Part shown: piece after piece, positions 49,131 to 60,700 of the stretch
Layout of the letters: each line of letters starts with the position of its first letter
Position numbering within the stretch: position 1 is the first letter of the stretch
Assembly (NCBI GenBank): GCA_019096065.1
Contig: JAGUCH010000001.1
Location: forward strand, 806,001 to 870,000
Length of the DNA: 64,000 bases
Source of the DNA: Paracyclopina nana
Lineage: Eukaryota > Arthropoda > Copepoda > Cyclopoida > Cyclopettidae
Reading direction: 5' to 3'
Notes under the pieces: generated by a model
What the model was told of the DNA's origin: nothing
The model's input: the letters and a program-made list of their open reading frames with translations, nothing else
The model's database searches: none
Position numbers and translations under genes: made by a program

Positions 49131-52100
49131 TGGCAATTTAGGCACCTTTTTTTTATTTTATTTTTCCATTTTGACATTCAAGTCAACAGTTTCATTATTC
49201 TTTGATGGATCATGATGGTATTGGCCTAAAACACCACAGCTCAAAACTGGAGGCCTCAGGGCACAAACTCCAATAAATAAATAGCTATAAGTTATCTCCA
49301 ATCAATATGGGTTGCAGTGTGTAATTTGGAAGAGCACTGATAGTGATCATAGCAGTTTAACCCCACCAGATCAGGTAGAGAGCCATTTGCCTGGTGGGGC
49401 TCAGCTGGCAAAGTCATCATTATGCATGAAAATGGATCGAGCTGGCTTCGAAATTGTTATTAACCTGCTTGGAATGGAGAAAGTGGGCCATAATGTTCAA
49501 TATCATGATCATCTAGTCTGGAATCAGTCCAAATGACACACAAAATGATGAAGCATTATTATTGCTGCCCCTGTGGCATGGCAGCATCGTTTCTGGTGGG
49601 GAAATTGCAAATTGTATGGATCAGGTCGAGAAATCATATGCCATTTCCCATTCAGTCCAATTTTCAAAGTGGATCAAGCCCAATTTTCACACCAATCACA
49701 GAAAAATGCCATAATGGCGTTTTGATTTCACTTTTGAGCTGGTTAAGCAAACAGAGAGTGAAATGGGAATGCCATTGCCATCATTTCACTCCCAATTTAT
49801 TTATTATCATAAAATGGTATGATATCATCATCATGATCCAACATTTTTGGGCATGGTTGAATTCATGTGTAGTTGAGCTCCGAGTCTACAAAAGGTTGAC
49901 ACTCAATCCAACTCAATATCACGAACAATAGTACAAATACAGCACAGTGGGGGAACAGACGCGTTTTGACCACTGCACGGATATTAGGGGCCATAAATAA
50001 ACTGTAAATCAGGGCGAATTAGCTGAAATGGCGCACTGCGTGCCCTAAAAATGCCAGCACAATTTGCAAGACTTGTAATTTGAAGAAATGTGCCAAAAGA
50101 AGTTTTGGCCCACTTGAAAATGTCATTTGTTGGGCAAAGAAGAAAACCTCGGTACATTTGTTAAGGCAGCAAAAGGTAAAGAGCGAACACAAAGAGCGAA
50201 AGGGAAAAAAATATAAAAGACAAATAGTATTAATAAAAAAATGGATCTGATATGGCTTTACAACTTCTATGGGCATCTATAAGTTTCATCTTTTTTATTG
50301 CCATTGGTCATGTATGCGTGCATTTTTTACTTCAAATCTATTCACCGCCAATAAAAGCTTGTGGAGCAAGTGCGCTTTGATTTGTATATGAAGGGAACAA
50401 ATTGCATTGCCAACTTGGACAAAACTTCAATAGGGACATTTCTCTAAATTACAAGTCTTCAAAATTGTGCTGGCATTTCTTCGATCCATTGCCCAGCAGT
50501 GTGCGTACAAAGTGATCACGTACAGAGTGTCCACGCCTTCTAATGAAAGTTTTTCTGGGTGGCCAATTAGTAATGAAAGTGGGGCACGTGTGTGTGTGTA
50601 TATGTCAAAGGACAGATGTGAAGGGACACCGTCTTTGGCTCCATCAATTTTGTCCCCCGCTGGGTGAACTCTCTGAATCATTTCTCAATTTGCAGCCATT
50701 TTCCAGCAATAAATGGACATCATCATCACGAACCCTTTTCATATGTCAGAGGCGTAAATCAACCGGTTAAGCTGACTCCTAAATTGCATTGATTTCATTT
50801 TTCCAGCTATGATTACCATTACTTTGGACTGTAAATTCAAAAAAGGCCAATTTTGACTCCTTTTTAGAAACTTATCTGGTAACGCTCAAACTGGTGAAAA
50901 TGGCACAAAAACTTTATCAAGTTAACAAACAAACTAGCAAATTGTATTTTGATTGTTTGTTTTCAATTAAAAAATGAAAAAAATAGCAATAGCTGGTTAT
51001 TTTAAGGCAGAGCTACCAGATGTGGGACAAAGAAAATGGAACAAAGCCCACTTAGAAGTGTCAACAAAGTGTGGGTAAATGACTTTTTTCGCCTATTTCC
51101 CCACTGAAATTTTGAGCCTTGCAGTCGAGAGGAGGCCATTTTTCAGAAATCTACACACAATGGGCGCTTTGGCGTGTGTAAAAATGTCAATATAATGAAC
51201 AGCTGCTATTGAACGTATTTGTGCTCTCATTGTACGACATTTTGACCTTTTAATGGGCTTTTGCACCACAACAGAACAAACTGTCTAATATTATGTTATG
51301 TAGAAAACGTTCTTTTTAATGGCTCACAAGTGTCTTTTTCGGCATCATCTAATTGGAAAATTACAATCATCTAATTACGGCTCATCTCACCTGTGTCTTT
51401 AACTACAGCTTTTGCATTCTTTTTTAGCTCATAATGAGCCAGAAAATATTTTAGAATTAGGGTCAAATCAAAGAAGGAAGTCATGAGGAATGGTGGAAAT
51501 CCTTGAGGGCTGCAAATAGCGCAAAGCGGCCTTTTTGGGCAGTTTGCGCGAAAAGTGCAATTTAGCTGTACCCTGTGTCAACTCTACTAGAAATGGAAGA
51601 ATGCCTCGCTTTTGTTTACTTTGATAGTGATCTTGGGTCCCGAAATGAATGGCTCATTAAACAGTGCTCCAATGCAATAAAATTACTGAGATCCCTTGGA
51701 GCTGAGAGCGATCAGCGCGCGGTAAAAGCGGCGGCTCTTTTGTCGCCAAACTGTCACAGTTCAACTAAATTGCGCGCGCTCTCTACGCGCGCGCAATTGG
51801 CGGGCCATCAAAAGTTGGAATTTTTAGATGTCACATGTGTTACAAGTTGGGTCGTTGCTTTCACAGTGGGTTGCCATTCAAAATTAGCTTCGCCATTCAC
51901 CAACGACAACGTGTCATTCTTAACAACTCCATTATTATATGGGACAAGTATATTAGGACTTATTGAGCGGCGCACAAAAAATGCACACAGTTAGGAATGC
52001 TGCTGATGCTAAAAGGCCCATAAAAGCGATTTTTTTAACCAGCCACCCATTTTAATGAGGGTCTCTAAAAAATGCCTAAGACCTGGAGAATATAGAAAAA

Positions 52101-52242
52101 TGGCCCTTTTTGATTTCATGTCTTTTGGCACACTTTATTATGGGATCAATTGAAGTTTGACTTTTTGGTTTCTTGCAGTGAAAAATATTTTTTTTTTTGC
52201 TTTTTAATGGTGCTTTACCATAATTAGATTTTAGTGTACTAA
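49131..52242. other. Intergenic, no gene confidently seen
   Basis: A 139-codon plus-strand frame at 51575-51994 is the longest in the region. It resembles no family I know and has no splice or poly(A) context. The rest is AT-rich unique sequence. Confidence 0.4.
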
Positions 52243-52464
52243 GGCCCTGTTCACCTGCATTATTATCAGCAAAATAACGCGCGATATTATGATGAAATTT
52301 GCAAATATCTGGTATTTGTAAAATCATTTTTCAGATTTTGACTTCGGAATCGGTCTATTGGTACCAAAAGCCATCCTACACCAATAAAAAAATTATCAGT
52401 TTCTCAGTATTTCTCTCCAATATTTTGCCAAAATAACGGCCATAATAAGCAGGTGAACAGGCCC
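52243..52464. mobile_element. PIF/Harbinger-like MITE, 222 bp
   Basis: GGCCCTGTTCACCTGC and GCAGGTGAACAGGCCC ends are flanked by TAA (52240-52242, 52465-52467). The interior matches 42696-42911 inverted, including GACTTCGGAATCGGTCTA. Confidence 0.75.
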
Positions 52465-52664
52465 TAAGATGCGATATACCTTATTTTGTTTTTTCCAATG
52501 CTAAAAACAGCACTAATTTGAGGGTCAGCTGTTTGTTATTATAGATACTGGCAAAATACTTACGGGAAAAACTTGCCAAAATGGAATTTTCCAATTTTCT
52601 GCGATATTCGGCCAAAATACCACAAATTAGGCCCCCAAAGAAGAAAGTGGCCCAAAAATGCAAA

Positions 52665-52780
52665 TATTCCCTTTAAAAAATTTTTTTTAATGAAAATATT
52701 CCCTTTAAAAATATGCTTTTTTAATGAAAATATTCCATTAAAAAAATGCTTTTTATAATGAAGATATTCCATTAAAAAAA
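52665..52780. repeat. About 31-bp tandem repeat
   Basis: Four diverged units of ATATTCC(C/A)TTAAAAA(A) with a TTTTTTTAATGAAA tail. Confidence 0.6.
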
Positions 52781-53346
52781 ATCAAATTTTGAAATGGAAA
52801 GTATGCCACTCATTTGCTGTCTTTTGTCGGTAAAAGTGGATTTTCTCTAGCAGAATAATGACACTTTATAGACAAAAATTCTCCGCGGCAGTGTGGTGGT
52901 CCATTTGTGGCGCAATTTCATGGCATTCCTCCGATGATCGCGGAATGTCACAAATATTCTACAGCATTAATCGCACGTAGTGTACTATTGATAATTCAAT
53001 TACTGGCTGTGTACTTATTATATTCTGCAACACATTCCAAGTGATCAGTGGGAGGACACAAATCCGGAGCTATCAATTTCCACAGCGGGGCACGTTCTCT
53101 GCTCTCTTTGTGTTTAGCCAATTGTGTATTTACTGATTTTACACTCTCATTTTCAAAGGCTTTTCCCGTACTATTTTATTGTGAGCATCTTGGAAAATTC
53201 GAATTTTCCCTGACTTTTGATGCATTCATAACAAATTCTAGGCTGTTTGTATGGTTCATTTTAATAAATTATTCCGATTTTTCCTCATTTTTAGGCCCAA
53301 TTTTGCAATGACACAAAAATGTTGTTTTTAGAGAGCTTTTCGGTGA

Positions 53347-53410
53347 AGGGCGCGTTAACCGAAAAAGGAAGCTTGCTCACAGTAACTCCTTTTTGAGTTA
53401 ACGCACCCCC
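53347..53410. mobile_element. Short palindromic hairpin element, copy 4
   Basis: AGGGCGCGTTAACC pairs with GAGTTAACGCACCCCC, and AAAAAGGAA with ACTCCTTTTT. Confidence 0.6.
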
Positions 53411-53971
53411 TTAAAGAAGGTATCTGAAAAAGCCCTAAAATTGGATGAAATTGGATTTTTCAGGGGATTTTTTGTCCAACCCCTGGAATTTATGGCATAA
53501 ATGTGCTAATAATGTAATCTTGACTTGTATTTATTATTTCAGCAGCCCCCTGCAGGGGCTTTGAAAACGATCCCCCTTTAACAAATGGGTACAAAAGATC
53601 ATCATCAAAAGAAGGTGACCATTTCACGGAAAAAAGGAGGTGATTATTGAAACGTTTGGAATTCACCATGGAATGTTTTGTTGTTTATCCACCTTTGGTG
53701 CCTTTTTTTCAGCTCACTCTCCTTGGTGGCTTCACCACGTTCCTCAGCCTGAGAAGCAAAATGGCGGATTTTTTAAGAGCTCTTCTTTGACATTCTTTGA
53801 ATGACTACATAATTGCCTACTTAGTTAGTTGACAAAAACATGCCAGACTTGACTTGACTAATTGAAAATTCATGACTTCATGCGAGGAATGCAGAATTTG
53901 AAGAGAGCATTTTTTAACCAATTTGTGCACTTGGCATAATCAAGACGTTTTATAACGCTGCAAAATTATAA

Positions 53972-54520
53972 TGTGCTAGGCCACGTGGCTTCATTAAAAA
54001 CAACAACAAATGCGTCAGCTGATATCAGCTGAAATTTGAACTGAGTGAATCAGCTTTTGAGAGCTGAAATTGACATTAGCATAATATAAGAGATTTTCAG
54101 AAATTAAAAGAAAAAGTTGTCAAAATTGCTAAAATAAAGAAAAAATGTACAATGAGTCAGCATAAAAATGATAAAAGTAAAAACAAGCCCAAAGTAGATC
54201 AGCTGATACTGATAGCAAAATGAGCAGGTTTTTACATTATTGCAAGCATGGCATGCATCAGCTGATTCCATTTTGGCATTTGTTATGCCACGTGGTTCAA
54301 TTAGAAAAAAAAACGCGTCAGCTGATATCAGCTGACATTTGAACTGAGTGAATCATCTAACAACAGCTGACAGTTGCACCAGCATATTATCTTCAAAAAT
54401 CGCCAAAATGAGGAAAAATGAACAATGAGTCAGCATAAATAAGCTAGAAGCTAAAACAAGTCAAAACCAGATCAGCTGATATAAGCACGCGCATTTGCTG
54501 CCACGTGGCTTTGTTTACAA
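53972..54520. repeat. Diverged tandem duplication of about 312 bp with CAGCTGATATCAGCTG palindromes
   Basis: Each unit starts near GCCACGTGG, carries GCGTCAGCTGATATCAGCTG, then AACTGAGTGAATCA, GTCAGCATAAA and GATCAGCTGATA. A third CCACGTGGCTTTGTT start lies at about 54501. It lies downstream of the last TRPV exon I could identify. Confidence 0.65.
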
Positions 54521-54729
54521 ACAAAGCCATCGCTACATAAGTAGCTACCTTTCAAAATGTATCAAAAAAGCTAGCTGAACCAACTAGGTGTCCAAGGCGT
54601 TGAAACCTCGGATTATTTGAGCGGGCGCAAGAAATTCAATTAAGCACTCTTACAAAGCGCAAGATAACACAAATTCTTGTAATTGAAAAAAATATAATAG
54701 TAAAATGACAAAAAAAGGGGATAACTCAC

Positions 54730-57700
54730 AGTGAGCTTCAATCTGAGGACCAAAGCTCTGGTGCCATCGCTCATCGCCTCGGAATATTTTTCCTGATATT
54801 TTAATCTCTCGTTCGGGCTGATTCCTCGCTCGACTATCAAAACAATTCTGGCCCACTGCAATGCGAGAGAAAATTAGGTTATTTTAGTGTGTGTGGGGAG
54901 GGGAAAAAATGGCCCTTAATATGGATCGAGGAGCAGGGAAAATATGCGCCAGATTTTAATCTACGATCATCGTCGTCCCACCTTAAAGTTCGGCCAAGAT
55001 CTGGAAACGTGAACAACGTGACTCTTCTTTCTAAGCTCGTTAAGTTAACATTCCATCGAAGTCTATGATTGCTTGGCACACACAAGCCTATTGCCAATTC
55101 CACATAAGCAGCTATTTTTGAAGTTAAAGCCCGACTTTAAAATTAAAAATTAATAATTCCATGTGGTTTAAGGCTCGGTTCACCTGCAAAATGACGGCCT
55201 AATTTTTTTCCACAAAATTGGCGATGATATTCGCCAATTCATGAGAGGTGTGCAGCCAATAATTTTTGGCATTTTTCCCATTATTTATGGTGCTGCAGCT
55301 TAAAGGTTATTTAAAAATATTAGGTAAAAACCCTACAGATTGCTTTGTTCAATGAAAATTATGCCATAATTTCGGCCGAAATTTGTTGGCGAACTATAAC
55401 ATCAAGCAATTTGCTGCCTTAAAAAAGTACAAAAAGATTATTTTCTGAATTCTATGTGGGATATGCCAAGATGATCTATAGTAATAAGGTGAGTTCTTGT
55501 CGCTGCTGTACTATAGCACACAGTCTGACTGAGCTGTGGTAGGCTTCAAGACAAAATTTAAATATAATTCTGTGGATTTCACTTCCAAAAATTTCCATAA
55601 CCTGCCTTAAATTATCAAAAAGTGCCCAAATTGCATACTTTTTTAAAAAATACAGAACTTATCTAGGAGCTCTTTTGAAGACGCGTGAGATTAGCCCGCT
55701 TGCTTCCATGACTGACACATCACTTAAGCTCACGCGCTATGTAGTAAGAACTACTAGCGCCACCTAGGCTAAGACAAACAGATTTGGTGATTTTAGCATG
55801 CAAAACTTGCGTCAAGAACTCACTTACGAGACCCCCCTGGGATATGCTATAAAAGGCTGCGCAACTTTTGAGGTTTCACTCACTCAACCTCATTTCATAG
55901 AGAGTGTAATAATATTTTTTTTGTCTGTTTATGCTCCCAAAGTTTGCAAAAATAATGGGCTGACTTAAAAAGAAGATATTTTAGTCCAAAAAATACTAAA
56001 GAATGAAAAACAGAATTGCCCTGAGCTTTATCTACTTTTTCACATTTAGGCCAAAATTGGCTTAATTATGCTTTTTTGAATGCTATTTGGCCTAAATACC
56101 TCTCAGGCTAAAAATCCTCTGGTGAAATTAAGCGTATCTATTTTTTGTTATGTGGAACGCGCAATAGCCTGATGTCTGCTCCGTTAGGGCTGACTAAATT
56201 GAAGACATAATTAGGGTGGTCAATTTTGTAAAATTGACGTCCAATGAGGGGCTTGATATTGAAGGCTGAGGAGGTGTTGGCTAAATTCCTTTGCCATACC
56301 TGACGTATCCATTCGTTGTGGCGCTCAGCAATCACTTGATAAGTATTGCCCATCATGGCTATCAACATGTTCACCAGCAAAATGGCGGAGATAGTCATGT
56401 AGAGCAGGAACAAAACCTACAAAAGAAATGAGCTTAGAAGCACAAAATCAATTCTTATCAATTAGGCTTGATATCGATTTTGGAGTGAAATCCAAATGAA
56501 GAGATTTTTTGGTATTATTCGGCTGTGTTAAGATATTTGTCATGGTCGATATTTTGGCAAAATTTGCACGTGGAGAATAAGACAAAAGTGCTTGAAAGTG
56601 CGACATGATTAGCTCTTCTTAAAACAATGAAGGGAAATTTTAGCTAAAAAATATCAAAAAGTTTGTAGGGACTTGCTTGAATGTTTAAATATTATACTGT
56701 TTTGCTTTAGAATAATGTGTGCGTAAATTGAAAAAATCTCATTAAGCTTATATTTTGAATTAGATGAACTGGGCCTGAATAACGATATATGGAAAATAAT
56801 ATTATGTGTAAACAGCAAGTTCAAGCCAGTTTCCATGAACTTTTTTACACTTTTTTTTACTTAAATTTTCCTGTATTGTTTTAAAAAGAGCTAATCATGT
56901 CGCACTTTTAAGCACTTTTGACTTATTCTCCACTTGCAGATTTTGCCAAAATATCGACCATAACAAATATCTTAAATACGATAAATCATGAATTATAAGC
57001 ATGACAAAAATGGTTTGATGGAATCTTGGCCCTCTTTTTATGCCCATTGCGTGACTCAAAGTCAAATCAAGATTCTTGTAGTTTATTTATTGGAAAAGTG
57101 TTTTTGCAGCCTGCTTGTAGCATATTTGACTGCTGACAAATGAGCCAAATTGAATAGTTGAAAGAAGATTGATTGAGTTGGCAAATTATTATTTGTCTGT
57201 TGTTGTCCAAGCTAAGCATTCCTAATCAGTCATTTTGAATATGTCTTCATTTGCATGTGAGGCATTCAATGCATTATTACTATTCACATTTTCACACAAG
57301 GCAAAAAGCCCAACTTTGAGAGATTTGTTCCCATAGCAGGAATAATGTGAAATGTTCCAGCAATAATTGATTAGTATTGGTGGTCAAAAATGAACTACCC
57401 TAAAAGTGAGTCTCAAAAGTTGGCTGAAAACTGAGTCTTTTTTCATTTCCCATGGCTAATCCCCAATAAATGGAGCTGTGTGTGTAATAAGCTGTTGAAT
57501 TGAGCTGCTAAGAAAATGGAGCATCTGGCTTTGCAAGGGATCCAATTACCAAAGTTCAATTATAAAAGCAGCTGCTTCACAAAATTCACTTTTCACACAT
57601 TTCTCCCAGCAAAAGCTGAAAGACAAAAGAGGTGCTTGCAAGTCCTTAAAGTGGTGGTAATTTTTCATGGTTTCAACAAAACAACAACAAAGCAAATAAT

Positions 57701-60700
57701 AAGAGATAAAAAGGAGACTGGTAAAATCAAGATTTCTTTTGTTAGTCTAAATTGCACTAATTGGCAGACTTTTAATGAAAACATAATCTCTCAAGGCTCG
57801 TTAGTCACTTTGTTGCTTCCAATTATAGAAGCCATTAGTTGAAGATGTCAGCTGATTGTTTGTTTACATCTCTGCTGCAGCTTCCGCGCGCCAAGTCACA
57901 ACAACAGCAACAGCAAGAGTTGAATGAAGTTACCACAGTCAAAATGGGGTGATCTGTCCTCTCAAAATGGCAGACAGTTTCATCAAACTTGTTCATGCTC
58001 ATGATGAACATGGACATCAAGGATGACACTGGATCCTCCATTGGATTGTCATCTCCACATGTGGTGTCCTCAGCTCCTCCTAACTCTCTGTTGTGATTGG
58101 GAAAGGCCAAAAAAATGGGAGTTGTTATTCTGGAATGGCCATAGGATCTGAACATGACAAAGAAGGCTGGAAAAAATAGCAATAGCAATCAAGGGTGAAA
58201 ATGAAGCAATCTCTTTGTTGATGAGTCTGTTTACAACCCAGACAATTGGCCTCATTTCAGGGAGAAAGCTCAAGTCCCATGGGATTATTTTCTACCATCC
58301 ATGAACACCCAGCACACACACAAAAGATGATGATGGCTGCCATGGGAGTGGCTGTAATCTGAATTAAAGTTGCCATGATTGCTGCCAAATGGTGGTGCTA
58401 TCCACCAGCTTTGCACGCACATAGCATAATTCATGAAAGAGCCCAAACTTTGTTAAATAGTGTGTTCGCCTTAGCCTAAGTCAATCTGGACTGAGAAATA
58501 TTATTCTAGTGAATGTTAATTTCAGTTGGTATCGCATGTGATAGAATAGGGTGTTGACCGATGCATCTTTTCCTTACAATCATTTGGAATCCTTAAGTGA
58601 AAAGCACAAGTTTTCGTGCTTATGATTAATCAAAACACTTCAAAGGCATTTGAGTTAAAGCGGCTGCAAAAATGGTCCCAACCAGAAATTTTTGAAAATT
58701 TTGAGGAGCTTCTGTGGGACTTATGGGTAACTCAGAAATCCCTCAATTTTGGCAAATTGGGGCAAAAACCCGTGACGAATTACAGATTTTTGTGGAACTC
58801 AGTTTTGATAAGTCTAAAGAGGCTGTCACAATTCTTGAATAAACCATCCACATAGTGGCTCTGTTACAATTTACAATTCTGGCACAATATGTAATCAAAA
58901 TTCAGATAGTATATTGGTTAGAATTTGTGACTATCTTGTAAGTTCATTTTTTGAAACATTATCTATTAAGAAAAAGGAATGAGAGTATCATTCATCTATA
59001 AAATTAGACTTTCTGCCAATAGATGGCGGACTTTGCAAGTCTCTCTCACATCAGACAAGATGTGCAAGTGTCCTTCAATTGTAGGACTTGGCAGAAGATG
59101 AATATATTTAGTCTACATACTTATCTTACTTACTGGCTTATTGATTTGTTTTAAATATTTCATAGTTCCATAATAATTTTGAAATAAAATTATTTTTGCT
59201 TCAATACTAATTTAGTTTGGACTAAAAGCTATTAGCAATGTTTTTGAAACTCTCAAATCATAGCAAAGTTGTTAACATAATTACTTTTAGATAATATGGG
59301 TTTGATAGCAGAGCCATCTCTTAATAATTTGCTAAGCTAGAATACTAAATTCTTGGATTTTTCCCCAAGCTTCACTGGTGCTTTTGGGACTTACTTAAGA
59401 GTAACTCAAATCGGGCAATTTGAGGCTGAAATCCGTGACGAAATAGCATTTGTTTGTGGAACTCGACTTCTAATTAAAAAAAGAGTTGTGTTCAATTTGT
59501 TGTCAAATTGTGTGACTCAGAATTTGCCCAACCTTGTGTTACACAAAATTGTGTAACCTTCAATACTACAATTGTTCCACATATTTGTGGAATGCAAAAT
59601 TTTTGTTGAGTAGCACAACTTTGTGGTTAAGTTGTGACTCCCAAAAGTCCCTCAAATCAGTCACATATTTTTTGTGGCCGAGTTGATCTCATATTGCGGA
59701 ATGAAATTTCTGGTTGGGGTCTAATTAAAGCTATCAAAAGTTGTTGAAAGGGATCAGTACTGAATTGGGAGGCTTCAGTAAAACACAATTTAACAGAAAG
59801 AAAAATTTTCTTTTATAGGCCAACACCGCATTAAGCATGCTAGTCATCGAAGAAATTTGGGATGGTTCGTGGGCTGGTGACCGAATGCCAATTTGACTGT
59901 GAACTTTTGCAACTTAGGTCATGCTCTTAATGAATGCAATTACCCTAGTCTCATTAGTTGATCTCAATCTTGGCTGAGAAATATTCAAAGTCCTTCTGTT
60001 AATATTGTAAAGTACGCAAGGCAGCAGATTAAATGCCAAGATTTGATCCTCATCTGAGAGCTAGTTTTTGTTGCAAGGGGAGCAGCTTGTGCAAAGAAAA
60101 TATTTGGCCAACTTTCCTACTCTATGAATTTAATAACGGTTAGCCAACGTCATCATCAATGTTGTTGATGATGATGATGTTCTCATCATCAAATTCCATT
60201 CACCATTCATCATCTCAATCTATGAGCCATTATGATGGGCAACATGATTACCATCATAATGAAGTCATCTGCCTTGTTGCCAAATAATTTTCAATTTTTC
60301 ACTTTTTTCACTTACTCACCTTGGGAAAAACCAATGGTGAAAATAGCATAGATGATGACAAATCTCAAAAGATCCTTGGTGATCATTCGATAAATCATGA
60401 TGACAAATGGACCCACAATTTTGACACCCCTGAAGGAAAAACAAAGGACACAACAAATCATGGGGCAAAAATACAATATTTTTTCACCATGTACCTGCAG
60501 AAAAAGAGGAAATATGGAGCAGTTGCCAACATGATGAATACATCCATGCAGCTCACAATTGTATCCAGGCTTTCCATTGCCAAGTTAAGCAAGGTCATCA
60601 GAGTGGACAAAATGACCATGACACATGAACATAGAAAAACTATTCTGGTTGGGACATACATCTATGATAAATAGATGTTGGGACATATGATATGGGTCTG

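Noticed and set aside
2346..49951. Other CACAGTGGG words (about 2347, 3183, 12404, 49943) as Transib ends
   Set aside because: No paired inverted end or 5-bp duplication was found near them.
51575..51994. 139-codon plus-strand open frame
   Set aside because: No recognisable family, splice sites or poly(A) signal; of a length that can occur by chance in a region this size.
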